Shown here one piece after another: positions 1 through 6,205 of a DNA stretch of 7,990 nucleotides (position 1 is the stretch's first letter; each line of letters opens with the position of its first letter). The translations under genes and the position numbers were made by a program. The notes beneath the pieces were generated by a model that did not search any database, was not told where the DNA came from, and saw only the letters and a list, made by a program, of their open reading frames with translations. Origin of the DNA: Desulfobacterales bacterium (lineage in GTDB: Bacteria; Desulfobacterota; Desulfobacteria; Desulfobacterales; Desulfobacteraceae); assembly GCA_022361095.1 (NCBI GenBank), contig JAKSBO010000931.1, positions 1 to 7,990 of the forward strand. The letters run 5' to 3'.

Positions 1-546
1 ATGCGGGACAGGGAAACCATGGAGATCGGTTTGTCTGCAGCAGAAACCGGGCACCTGGTGCTTTCCACCCTCCATACCGTTGATGCCGGCCAGACCATTA
101 ACCGTATTCTGGGCATGTTTGAACAGGAGGAACAGGCCCAGGTCCGGGCCAGGCTCGCGGATACCATCCGGTACATTGTCTGCCAGCGCCTTTTGCCCCG
201 GTCTGCAGGCGGCCGGGTGGCAGCCCTGGAAATCATGGGAATGAATCTGCGAATTAACGATATTATCCTGAACGGTGAATCGGAAGGCAAAACCATGCAT
301 GAAGTCATTACCGCCTCAACAGCATTCGGCATGCAGACCTTTGACCAACATATCCTGGATCTGTACAAGGCCGGTATTATCACCGAAGAAACCGCCTTTT
401 CCTATTGTTCACAAAAAAGTGTACTGTCCCAGGGCATGGATATCCTCAAACGGGAAAAGGGCGAAAAAACCTCTGCCATTGAAGGCCTGACCATTGACTG
501 GAAAGAAAAAACCGATACCGAAGAGACCGGGGAGGAACCATCATGA
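1..546 (+). CDS. pilT: Type IV pilus retraction ATPase, PilT/PilU family (C-terminal part, 5' end outside window)
   Basis: This is the C-terminal 181 residues of a secretion-type hexameric ATPase that powers pilus retraction (twitching motility) at the inner-membrane base of the type IV pilus. The window begins inside the Walker B region: the first residues MRDRET match the family's GEMRDxET, so the first Met is almost certainly internal and the P-loop and N-terminal PAS-like domain lie upstream. The His-box segment AETGHLVLSTLHT (residues 15-26) is intact, followed by a family-typical GGRVAALEIM (70-79) and GMQTFDQ (110-116) block. A charged tail (about 150-181) extends beyond the core. The stop overlaps the next start (ATGA, 543-546), implying translational coupling with the zinc-ribbon protein. 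Family assignment is secure. Whether it is PilT proper or a PilU-like paralogue cannot be settled from this half; the GMQTFDQ motif also occurs in PilU. Confidence 0.93.
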   Translation: MRDRETMEIGLSAAETGHLVLSTLHTVDAGQTINRILGMFEQEEQAQVRARLADTIRYIVCQRLLPRSAGGRVAALEIMGMNLRINDIILNGESEGKTMHEVITASTAFGMQTFDQHILDLYKAGIITEETAFSYCSQKSVLSQGMDILKREKGEKTSAIEGLTIDWKEKTDTEETGEEPS

Positions 547-1250
547 TATCCCAATGCCCCCACTGCAATCAGGCCCTGAAATTTTCCCAGCCCCAGATGG
601 AGAAGTTCAAACAGGCATTAACCAGGCTCCCCGAAGGACGGAACTTGAAATTCGGCTGCCCCAGGTGCCGGACCCCCATAGAGGTCAATAAGGACGGGGG
701 CTTGGCCGAAAAGGCAAAGGTGCCGCATAATCAGGCTGCCCAGCCAGTCAGCCCGCCGGAAGCGCCGGATATTGCCTGGCTGGCTTCGGACATTGAAGAA
801 GAGGAAGCGCTTGTGGATGATGTCCCCACTGCCATGATTCTAATCAATGACCCGGCCGTCCGGCGGCAGGTTTCAGATGTGCTGGAAGAAAGAAACCTCC
901 AGGTCCACTGGCCCGAAAATGTGGATGACGCCATCTCCGGCCAACGGTTTAAAACCTTTGATGTGGTTGTATATTCCGCAGAATACGAAGACGGACCGGC
1001 AGACACCCATGATTTTCATAAATTTATGGCCGGTATGAGCATGAAACGGCGGCGAAATATTTTTTATGTGCTGGTGGGCAGCGAATTCAGAACCCTTTAC
1101 GACCTTGAGGCACTGACCTTAAGTGCGAACCTGGTGGTCAACACCCGGGAACTTTCCTATTTTGCCAAAGTGTTTCAAAAGGGGGTGAAAGGATATGAAA
1201 GCCTGTTGGGGCCTTATATTTCCATGCTTAAACAGTACGGTAAAAGCTGA
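543..1250 (+). CDS. Zinc-ribbon protein with degenerate receiver-like domain, coupled to pilT
   Basis: I do not recognise a named family. The 235-residue protein starts with a compact putative zinc ribbon: CPHC at 5-8 and CPRC at 39-42, separated by a basic, Gln-rich stretch. A Pro/Glu-rich linker (about 60-95) leads to a C-terminal alpha/beta domain (about 96-235) whose pattern resembles a response-regulator receiver: TAMILINDPAVRRQVSDVL (beta1/alpha1), FDVVVYSAEY (beta3), FYVLVGSEF (beta4) and LVVNTREL (beta5). By alignment in my head, the phospho-acceptor Asp position is Ser145 and the beta5 Lys is Asn200, so conventional phosphorylation is unlikely. No membrane segment or signal peptide is seen; it should be cytoplasmic. 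The start is fixed by GGGGAGGA at 529-536 and the 4-bp overlap with the PilT gene. Coupling suggests a regulatory or adaptor role for the retraction ATPase, which is inference only. Confidence 0.85.
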   Translation: MISQCPHCNQALKFSQPQMEKFKQALTRLPEGRNLKFGCPRCRTPIEVNKDGGLAEKAKVPHNQAAQPVSPPEAPDIAWLASDIEEEEALVDDVPTAMILINDPAVRRQVSDVLEERNLQVHWPENVDDAISGQRFKTFDVVVYSAEYEDGPADTHDFHKFMAGMSMKRRRNIFYVLVGSEFRTLYDLEALTLSANLVVNTRELSYFAKVFQKGVKGYESLLGPYISMLKQYGKS

Positions 1251-1300
1251 GCAATCTGCCGACATTTTCATAACATGGCAACAACAATCCATTGCATCTG

Positions 1301-1777
1301 TCAGAGAAACCTGTTGTCTGAGGTCATGGTTTGGGCTTTGACCTGATTTTTTTCCAGCCATCCCGACCGGACATGCTCAATTTTGGCATCAAATCCAGGC
1401 ACATAAGGCTTAATGTCAATAAGCGGTGTGTTGTTCAAAACATCAATATCCAGAATATCAAGGGTATTTTCTTTTCTTCCGGCCAGGCGGACGATGGACA
1501 GCCCGATGGGATTGGGACGCCGGGGGGCCCGGGTGGAAAACAGCCCCCGTGGTTTAGTATCCATAAAAGGGGTGAGCATAAGGTCAAACCCCTTTGACTG
1601 GTGAAAATGGTAGAGCAGGATAAGATGGGAGAATCCGTCAATGTCTGACAGGCCTTGTCCATACTCCGGGTGGATGATAATCCGGCCCTGAACATCTTTA
1701 GCGCCGGTGGGCTGAATCGGCATGCCTTCCCGGTCTTCAAACGGTGTCTGTATCGTGCCGATGTAAGTTATTTGCAT
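1301..1777 (-). CDS. trmO: tRNA (N6-threonylcarbamoyl-A37) N6-methyltransferase TrmO, short form
   Basis: TrmO (TsaA/YaeB, UPF0066) methylates t6A37 to m6t6A in tRNAs reading ACY codons, using SAM; it acts in the cytoplasm and fine-tunes decoding. Family signatures are all present: GFSHLILLYHFH (48-59), STRAPRRPNPIGLS (81-94, the SAM-fold hallmark) and DVLNNTPLIDIKPYVPGFD (112-130), with VRSGW (136-140) near the end. At 158 residues it lacks the extra C-terminal domain of the roughly 235-residue E. coli enzyme; short versions are common in archaea and many bacteria, so this is not a truncation. The ATG at 1777 is preceded by AAAGGGG (1784-1790). It stands alone on the minus strand, convergent with the pilT operon (50 nt gap). 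Confidence 0.93.
   Translation of the reverse strand: MQITYIGTIQTPFEDREGMPIQPTGAKDVQGRIIIHPEYGQGLSDIDGFSHLILLYHFHQSKGFDLMLTPFMDTKPRGLFSTRAPRRPNPIGLSIVRLAGRKENTLDILDIDVLNNTPLIDIKPYVPGFDAKIEHVRSGWLEKNQVKAQTMTSDNRFL
1321..1353 (+). terminator. Candidate intrinsic terminator of the pilT operon
   Basis: A 6-bp stem AGGTCA (1321-1326) / TGACCT (1339-1344) with a 12-nt loop is followed two bases later by seven T (1347-1353) on the plus strand. It lies 70 nt after the zinc-ribbon gene, within the antisense 3' end of trmO, which is normal for tightly packed convergent genes. The stem is short and the loop large, so this is only a candidate. Confidence 0.35.
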
Positions 1778-1815
1778 ATAGGGCCCCTTTATGACTCTGT
1801 AAGTTTTATTTTATA

Positions 1816-1844
1816 ATAATACGGGCTGACATAAAAAGAAACAA
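1816..1844 (-). promoter_or_regulatory. Candidate sigma-70-type promoter of trmO
   Basis: On the minus strand TTGTTT (1839-1844) is separated by exactly 17 nt from TATTAT (1816-1821). The -10 matches the consensus at 5 of 6 positions, the -35 only at 3 of 6. The predicted start would be near 1809, giving a leader of about 30 nt before the trmO ATG. Confidence 0.45.
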
Positions 1845-1850
1845 TGGCGG

Positions 1851-1867
1851 TTGGGCGTAAGGCCCAA
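1851..1867. repeat. Short palindrome TTGGGC-gtaag-GCCCAA
   Basis: Perfect 6-bp arms (1851-1856 and 1862-1867) flank a 5-nt spacer. It lies between trmO and the PEP-CTERM gene, just upstream of the trmO promoter candidate on the minus strand. No T-tract follows on either strand, so a terminator role is not supported. It could be an operator or part of the PEP-CTERM mRNA 3' region. Confidence 0.5.
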
Positions 1868-2027
1868 GTTCAAAAGAAACCCTTCCATATGGTTTGCCTT
1901 TTCATCCGCCTTTTTCGGTGGGTCAATGGGCACATATGTTTAATGTGCGCCCATTGACACGCCTTGAATACAAACGAAAATTCTAAATCATATTTTGGAA
2001 TGTTTTATTCCGGTCATGGGCCTTACG
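1856..2027. repeat. 11-bp inverted repeat pair bounding the palindromic intergenic block
   Basis: CGTAAGGCCCA at 1856-1866 is the exact reverse complement of TGGGCCTTACG at 2017-2027. The pair encloses the 1922-1958 hairpin. The right copy overlaps the stop codon of the PEP-CTERM gene (2023-2025) and the left copy overlaps the 1851-1867 palindrome, so the two foldings of the left copy would be mutually exclusive. Confidence 0.5.
1922..1958. repeat. Strong inverted repeat (14-bp stem with 2-nt bulge)
   Basis: GTCAATGGGCACAT (1922-1935) pairs with the complement at 1943-1958. The outer eight or ten pairs are perfect, a GC dinucleotide is bulged in the right arm, and the loop is 7 nt. It is the most stable-looking hairpin in the left half of the window. 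It lies about 65 nt beyond the stop of the PEP-CTERM gene on the minus strand. Neither side carries a T-tract, so it is better read as an mRNA 3'-end-stabilising or REP-like element than a classical terminator. Confidence 0.65.
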
Positions 2028-2625
2028 AGGAACTTTGATCTCTTCTGCAGCATGCTGCCAGCCCAATCAGACCAAAGCCCAAAAAAATCAGGGCACCGGG
2101 TAAGGGGACCGGTGCCACATTGCCGGATGCCACAAGCAGGGCCTGATGATATCTGGTTGGATCTGAGCCGGTAAGCAGGGGCTTATCCGTAGCCCTTGTG
2201 ACAATTACCGTCAGGCTTAAAAACGAATCCCATTCAACAGAACTTATTTCCGTGTTCCCATTCAATCCGCTCCAGAAAAACCCCTTCAAAAGCCCCACCC
2301 ATTCATCCATAGGGCTGAAAGACTGTTCATATAACGTACCTAAAAAATCAACTAATTGATCATTATGTGGAATTTCCCAGGTCCCGGTGATGAAATTGGT
2401 CAATATATTCGCCAATGCGTTTGCGCCGTACCAACTGATACCACTGGTCAGGTCCCATTCTCCATTGGCCTGATCCCAGGTGTACCCTGACGTGTCCAGA
2501 TACCAGGTCAGGTCCTCGTCGTTGTCGTAATAGAAATTGTTGCCATGATCAACGATTGCAGCCTCTGCACTTTCAATAAGGCCCAGAAAGAAGATACCGA
2601 TTAACAAAGCATAAATTTTTTTCAT
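2023..2625 (-). CDS. Secreted PEP-CTERM (VPLPGA-type) sorting-signal protein
   Basis: This 200-residue protein is built for export and exosortase-dependent surface handling. An N-terminal signal peptide (about 1-22: MKK, hydrophobic core, then AEA before the likely cleavage point) precedes a low-Lys, Asp/Trp/Gly-rich domain. Its pattern LTWYLD (39-44), YTWDQA (48-53) and GTWEIP (81-86) resembles the DUF1566-like domains common in such proteins. The C-terminus is a textbook sorting tail: VPLPGA (173-178), a hydrophobic segment (about 178-191) and CCRR (192-195). In this system an exosortase (EpsH/XrtA family) recognises the tail at the inner membrane; proteins are typically linked to exopolysaccharide or biofilm matrix. 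No exosortase lies in the window. The gene is single, with its own candidate sigma-54 promoter. The exact molecular function is unknown. The start has only a weak purine-rich leader (AAGAGAAAGA). Confidence 0.88.
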   Translation of the reverse strand: MKKIYALLIGIFFLGLIESAEAAIVDHGNNFYYDNDEDLTWYLDTSGYTWDQANGEWDLTSGISWYGANALANILTNFITGTWEIPHNDQLVDFLGTLYEQSFSPMDEWVGLLKGFFWSGLNGNTEISSVEWDSFLSLTVIVTRATDKPLLTGSDPTRYHQALLVASGNVAPVPLPGALIFLGFGLIGLAACCRRDQSSS

Positions 2626-2675
2626 TTGTCTTTCTCTTTATATAAGTCGCTGATAGGCTGTCAGACTCTAAAAAC

Positions 2676-2691
2676 AGCAAAAATCATGCCT
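2676..2691 (-). promoter_or_regulatory. Candidate sigma-54 (-24/-12) promoter of the PEP-CTERM gene
   Basis: Minus-strand AGGCATGATTTTTGCT matches the RpoN consensus TGGCACG-N4-TTGCW at all but two of the specified positions. It has the obligatory GG and GC dinucleotides at the exact 10-nt separation. The predicted transcription start is near 2665, about 40 nt before the ATG at 2625. Sigma-54 control of PEP-CTERM genes fits the known association of exosortase clusters with PrsK/PrsR-type two-component sigma-54 activators; that system itself is not in the window. Confidence 0.6.
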
Positions 2692-2701
2692 TATACTAGA
2701 A

Positions 2702-2721
2702 AAAAACAAGCAATTGTTTTT
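2702..2721. repeat. AT-rich dyad AAAAACAA-gcaa-TTGTTTTT
   Basis: Perfect 8-bp arms (2702-2709 and 2714-2721) flank a 4-nt spacer, ending about 10 bp upstream of the -24 element of the PEP-CTERM promoter. It may be a protein-binding site or simply an AT-rich palindrome. The rest of 2722-2879 is AT-rich, and I see no gene, RNA or clear terminator in it. Confidence 0.45.
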
Positions 2722-2879
2722 ATGCGTTTTTAAGGAGGGAACATCTATTTCTTTAGCCAGAATCTATAGAATAAATGCCATATTCACCAACCTTTTTGTT
2801 ATAATTATGAACATTTTTTACATATTTTATAAGAAAACTTAACCTGGGCGTTACAATATAAAACTATTTTGAGTGACCC

Positions 2880-3764
2880 CTAAGCATCAAAAATCACGCT
2901 GCAATACCCTACAAAATCGTCAGCAGGTTGTAACGGATCAAAACTTGACGCGTAGTCAAGGCAGATACCTTTAACTGCGCCCATTTTTTTTGCCGCAGCC
3001 GCAGCCGCACATGCGGCCCCGGCACAGCACATATTCTGGCGTGACAGTCCCTGGTGAACAATCTGCTTTTCATCCATGGCTGTTAACGCCTCAATGGCCG
3101 CCGTGTCATTCTCCTTTGACACCCAATCAAACGCAGCCAGGCCGGCACCTGCCGGTTCAAATCCAAATCGCGGGCCGTAATGGGTCATATCCGTGGAGCC
3201 TACCACAGCCAGGGAGCGGCCCAGATCTTTTGCAGCCTCAACCACAGCCGCGCCCAAGGCCCGGGCCGTATCCGAGGGCGGCACGGCGCACACCACAAGC
3301 CGGGCGTGGGGAAAAAAATATTTTATAAACGGGTATTGCAGTTCCAGGGTATTTTCTTCGGGGAAGCGGTTGTGCCCTAATTGTTCCAGGTTGACACCTT
3401 CGGTCCCGGCCCGCCGTACCAGGGCATGTGTAAGTTCCCGGTCAATCTCGATGGCCCCCAAAGGGGTATCTGCAGCCGTACAATCCAAGACAAAGGCCGG
3501 GGAAGCGGCATGCATGTGAACCCCAAAAAGAACAATGGAATCCACAACCCGTTTGCCATGGGCCAGTGCTGAAAAAACCCGGCAGGCAAGTTTACCGGAG
3601 TAGATCCAGCCGGCATGGGGCACGATACCCGCCACAGGATTATCCAGTTTTTTTGCATCCGCTCCGATTTCTGGATCATCAGTAAACTCCTGAATGGCAG
3701 ATCGGCACTGGTCAACTGAACCCGGGTACCATGATCCGGCAAAGGCCATTTTCTTTACACCCAT
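2880..3764 (-). CDS. MEMO1-family metalloprotein (AmmeMemoRadiSam system protein B-like)
   Basis: Full-length (294 residues) member of the MEMO family, related in fold to class III extradiol dioxygenases. Visible landmarks: AGSWYP (9-14), PHAGW (49-53), GVHMH (81-85), EENTLELQYPF (136-146, the family's E-H/N-S/T-LE-Q-PF motif), STDMTHYG (190-197) and Cys246/Cys247. In human MEMO1 the metal ligands are His49, His81 and Cys244; His50, His83 or His85, and Cys246/247 lie at matching places. Bacterial members often occur with AMMECR1 and radical-SAM partners, neither of which is seen here. The function is unproven; redox or metal-dependent chemistry is suspected. It is the last gene of the minus-strand run, 155 nt after hypB, so a link to metal-enzyme maturation is possible but inferential. 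The ATG at 3764 follows a G8 Shine-Dalgarno-like run; Met6 is an alternative start. Confidence 0.88.
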   Translation of the reverse strand: MGVKKMAFAGSWYPGSVDQCRSAIQEFTDDPEIGADAKKLDNPVAGIVPHAGWIYSGKLACRVFSALAHGKRVVDSIVLFGVHMHAASPAFVLDCTAADTPLGAIEIDRELTHALVRRAGTEGVNLEQLGHNRFPEENTLELQYPFIKYFFPHARLVVCAVPPSDTARALGAAVVEAAKDLGRSLAVVGSTDMTHYGPRFGFEPAGAGLAAFDWVSKENDTAAIEALTAMDEKQIVHQGLSRQNMCCAGAACAAAAAAKKMGAVKGICLDYASSFDPLQPADDFVGYCSVIFDA

Positions 3765-3771
3765 GATTTGT

Positions 3772-3779
3772 CCCCCCCC
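3772..3779 (-). promoter_or_regulatory. G8 homopolymer acting as Shine-Dalgarno of the MEMO gene
   Basis: Eight consecutive G on the minus strand end 7 nt before the ATG at 3764, and GGGGGGGGA is the only purine-rich SD candidate. Runs of this length can slip during replication, changing SD strength or spacing. Confidence 0.5.
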
Positions 3780-3798
3780 AATTCTGAAGATTTATTTT

Positions 3799-3868
3799 AC
3801 CACAAAGGGCACGAAGTCCACGAAGATTCTATAGCTCTAAACTTCGTGTTCTTCGTGCCCTTCATGGT
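3799..3868. repeat. CACGAAG-type imperfect palindrome between hypB and MEMO gene
   Basis: Two 27-nt arms (3799-3825 and 3842-3868) match at 23 of 27 positions as inverted copies, around a 16-nt loop. Each arm contains AAGGGCACGAAG followed by a second CACGAAG, so there is an internal direct repeat with 9-nt period. Dispersed palindromes built from CACGAAG units are familiar intergenic repeats in many bacterial genomes, where they yield spurious His/Glu-rich and Phe/Val-rich ORFs; the same artefact occurs here on the plus strand. As RNA it would form a long hairpin separating hypB from the MEMO gene, perhaps affecting read-through or mRNA stability. Confidence 0.7.
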
Positions 3869-3919
3869 TTTAAACTATAAATTATTTCAACCTTACGGCA
3901 TTGCCGCGCACCTTAACGA

Positions 3920-4585
3920 TTATCCCAGTTTCTCCTTAACCTTTGCGCGCAGCCAGGCAAGCCAAGGTTCCATGCCTTCCCGGGTTTTGGCGGACAACTC
4001 AAACACCGGCATGCCGGGATGTACCTTGCCCATATTTTCCACTGCCAGGGCCGCGTCAAAATCCAGATGGGGCAAAAGATCTATTTTATTTAAAATGGCA
4101 GCATCGGCCACCTGGAACATGAGCGGGTATTTCAACGGCTTATCCTCGCCTTCGGTAACGCTTAAAACCACGGCCCTTGCATCTTCGCCAATGTCAAATT
4201 CCGCAGGACAGACCAGGTTGCCGATGTTTTCCACAATGAGCAGATCCAGGTCATCGCATCCCAGGGATTTGGCCGATGATTCAATGAGGTGGGCTGCCAG
4301 ATGGCAGTCTCCCCCGAACTGATCGGTGTTGATCTGGGTCACCTTGGCACCGGTTACCGAAAGCCGGTCCGCATCATTGGTGGTGCAGACATCGCCCACA
4401 ATCACGCCCACCCGGATATCGGGCATCAGCGCGTCCAAAGTCCGGCACAGGGTTTCGGTCTTGCCTGATCCGGGTGATGACATCATGTTCAGGACAAACA
4501 CCTTTTTTTCTCTAAAAAAAGATCTGTTCCGATCCGCATCGGATTCATTTTTTTCCAACACCCGTTTTTGTATATTTATCTCCAT
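3920..4585 (-). CDS. hypB: Hydrogenase/urease nickel incorporation GTPase HypB
   Basis: HypB is a SIMIBI-class GTPase that, with HypA, drives GTP-dependent nickel insertion into the large subunit of [NiFe]-hydrogenases in the cytoplasm. Of 221 residues, the P-loop SSPGSGKT is at 36-43, GD at 64-65 (switch), the dimer-interface metal site Cys94-His95 (GDCHL) with Cys126 in ENIGNLVCPAEFD (119-131), and the NKID guanine-specificity motif at 166-169. The N-terminal CxxCGC high-affinity nickel site of E. coli HypB and the His-rich stretch of some homologues are both absent, so this is the minimal GTPase form. It follows hypA by 34 nt. The ATG at 4585 has only a modest SD (GAGAGA). No hydrogenase structural genes or hypCDEF lie in the window. 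Confidence 0.96.
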   Translation of the reverse strand: MEINIQKRVLEKNESDADRNRSFFREKKVFVLNMMSSPGSGKTETLCRTLDALMPDIRVGVIVGDVCTTNDADRLSVTGAKVTQINTDQFGGDCHLAAHLIESSAKSLGCDDLDLLIVENIGNLVCPAEFDIGEDARAVVLSVTEGEDKPLKYPLMFQVADAAILNKIDLLPHLDFDAALAVENMGKVHPGMPVFELSAKTREGMEPWLAWLRAKVKEKLG

Positions 4586-4619
4586 AAACTATCTCTCAAT
4601 TTTTTTGTTACGCAATGGT

Positions 4620-4970
4620 CTAATCGTCTGCCAGTTCTATGGACGAAATCTCAATCTCCCGTCCCGAAACCATGGTCACCTGCCCGGTTTTGCATACAGG
4701 GCACCCAAAGGCAGGGGCATCGGTCTGCCATTCATGGCTGCAACTTTCACAGCGCAAACACACCGGCACCTTATCGATGATCAGTTCGGCACCTTCAAGG
4801 GGGGTGTCCTTGGTGATGACCTCCAGGCAAAATGAAAGGCTATGCTCCACAACGGCTGCCAGTTTGCCGATCCTTAAATTCATTTTTTCCACCCTGGGAT
4901 TCTCAAGGTCACCGGGGATGGCATCCAGGGCGATGGTTACCAGTTGCTGGGCAATACCCATCTCATGCAT
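4620..4970 (-). CDS. hypA: Hydrogenase maturation nickel metallochaperone HypA
   Basis: HypA carries nickel to the [NiFe]-hydrogenase large subunit in partnership with HypB. The 116-residue protein has the essential N-terminal MHE (nickel ligand His2) and the zinc-binding loop with Cys74/Cys77 and Cys90/Cys93 (CESC and CPVC), a normal family arrangement, plus one extra Cys71. Length is typical. The start at 4970 is required because His2 must follow Met1; an ATG at residue 4 would lose it. It begins 2 nt after the tgt stop, with its SD (AGGCAGGA) inside the tgt coding end, so it is almost certainly co-transcribed and probably translationally coupled with tgt. Confidence 0.96.
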   Translation of the reverse strand: MHEMGIAQQLVTIALDAIPGDLENPRVEKMNLRIGKLAAVVEHSLSFCLEVITKDTPLEGAELIIDKVPVCLRCESCSHEWQTDAPAFGCPVCKTGQVTMVSGREIEISSIELADD

Positions 4971-4972
4971 AC

Positions 4973-6148
<1,176 letters not shown>

Positions 6149-6205
6149 TCATGTTTTGTTGTGAATTAAATACAGGTATCTATAAACCGGATCAGCCCAT
6201 GGCCG

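Noticed and set aside
1922..1958. Intrinsic terminator for the PEP-CTERM gene
   Set aside because: The hairpin is strong, but no U-tract follows on either strand; kept as an inverted repeat only.
1851..2027. Miniature transposable element bounded by the 11-bp inverted repeats
   Set aside because: No target-site duplication flanks the pair and one end lies on a stop codon; palindrome/RNA structure explains it more simply.
2732..2739. AAGGAGGG, a near-perfect Shine-Dalgarno on the plus strand
   Set aside because: No ATG, GTG or TTG occurs within a workable distance and no open frame follows; taken as chance in a non-coding region.
2800..2805. Perfect TATAAT on the plus strand
   Set aside because: It would read into the antisense of the MEMO gene with no plus-strand gene ahead and no -35; the region is simply AT-rich and ATAATTAT is self-complementary.
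2990..3519. Overlapping plus-strand open frames opposite the MEMO gene
   Set aside because: Pro/Arg/Gln-rich compositions typical of antisense frames of a GC-rich coding region; the minus-strand MEMO protein has full family motifs.
3768..4322. Plus-strand open frame of 184 codons
   Set aside because: Its beginning reads through the CACGAAG palindrome (His/Glu- and Phe/Val-rich artefact) and the remainder is antisense to hypB, which is unmistakable on the other strand.
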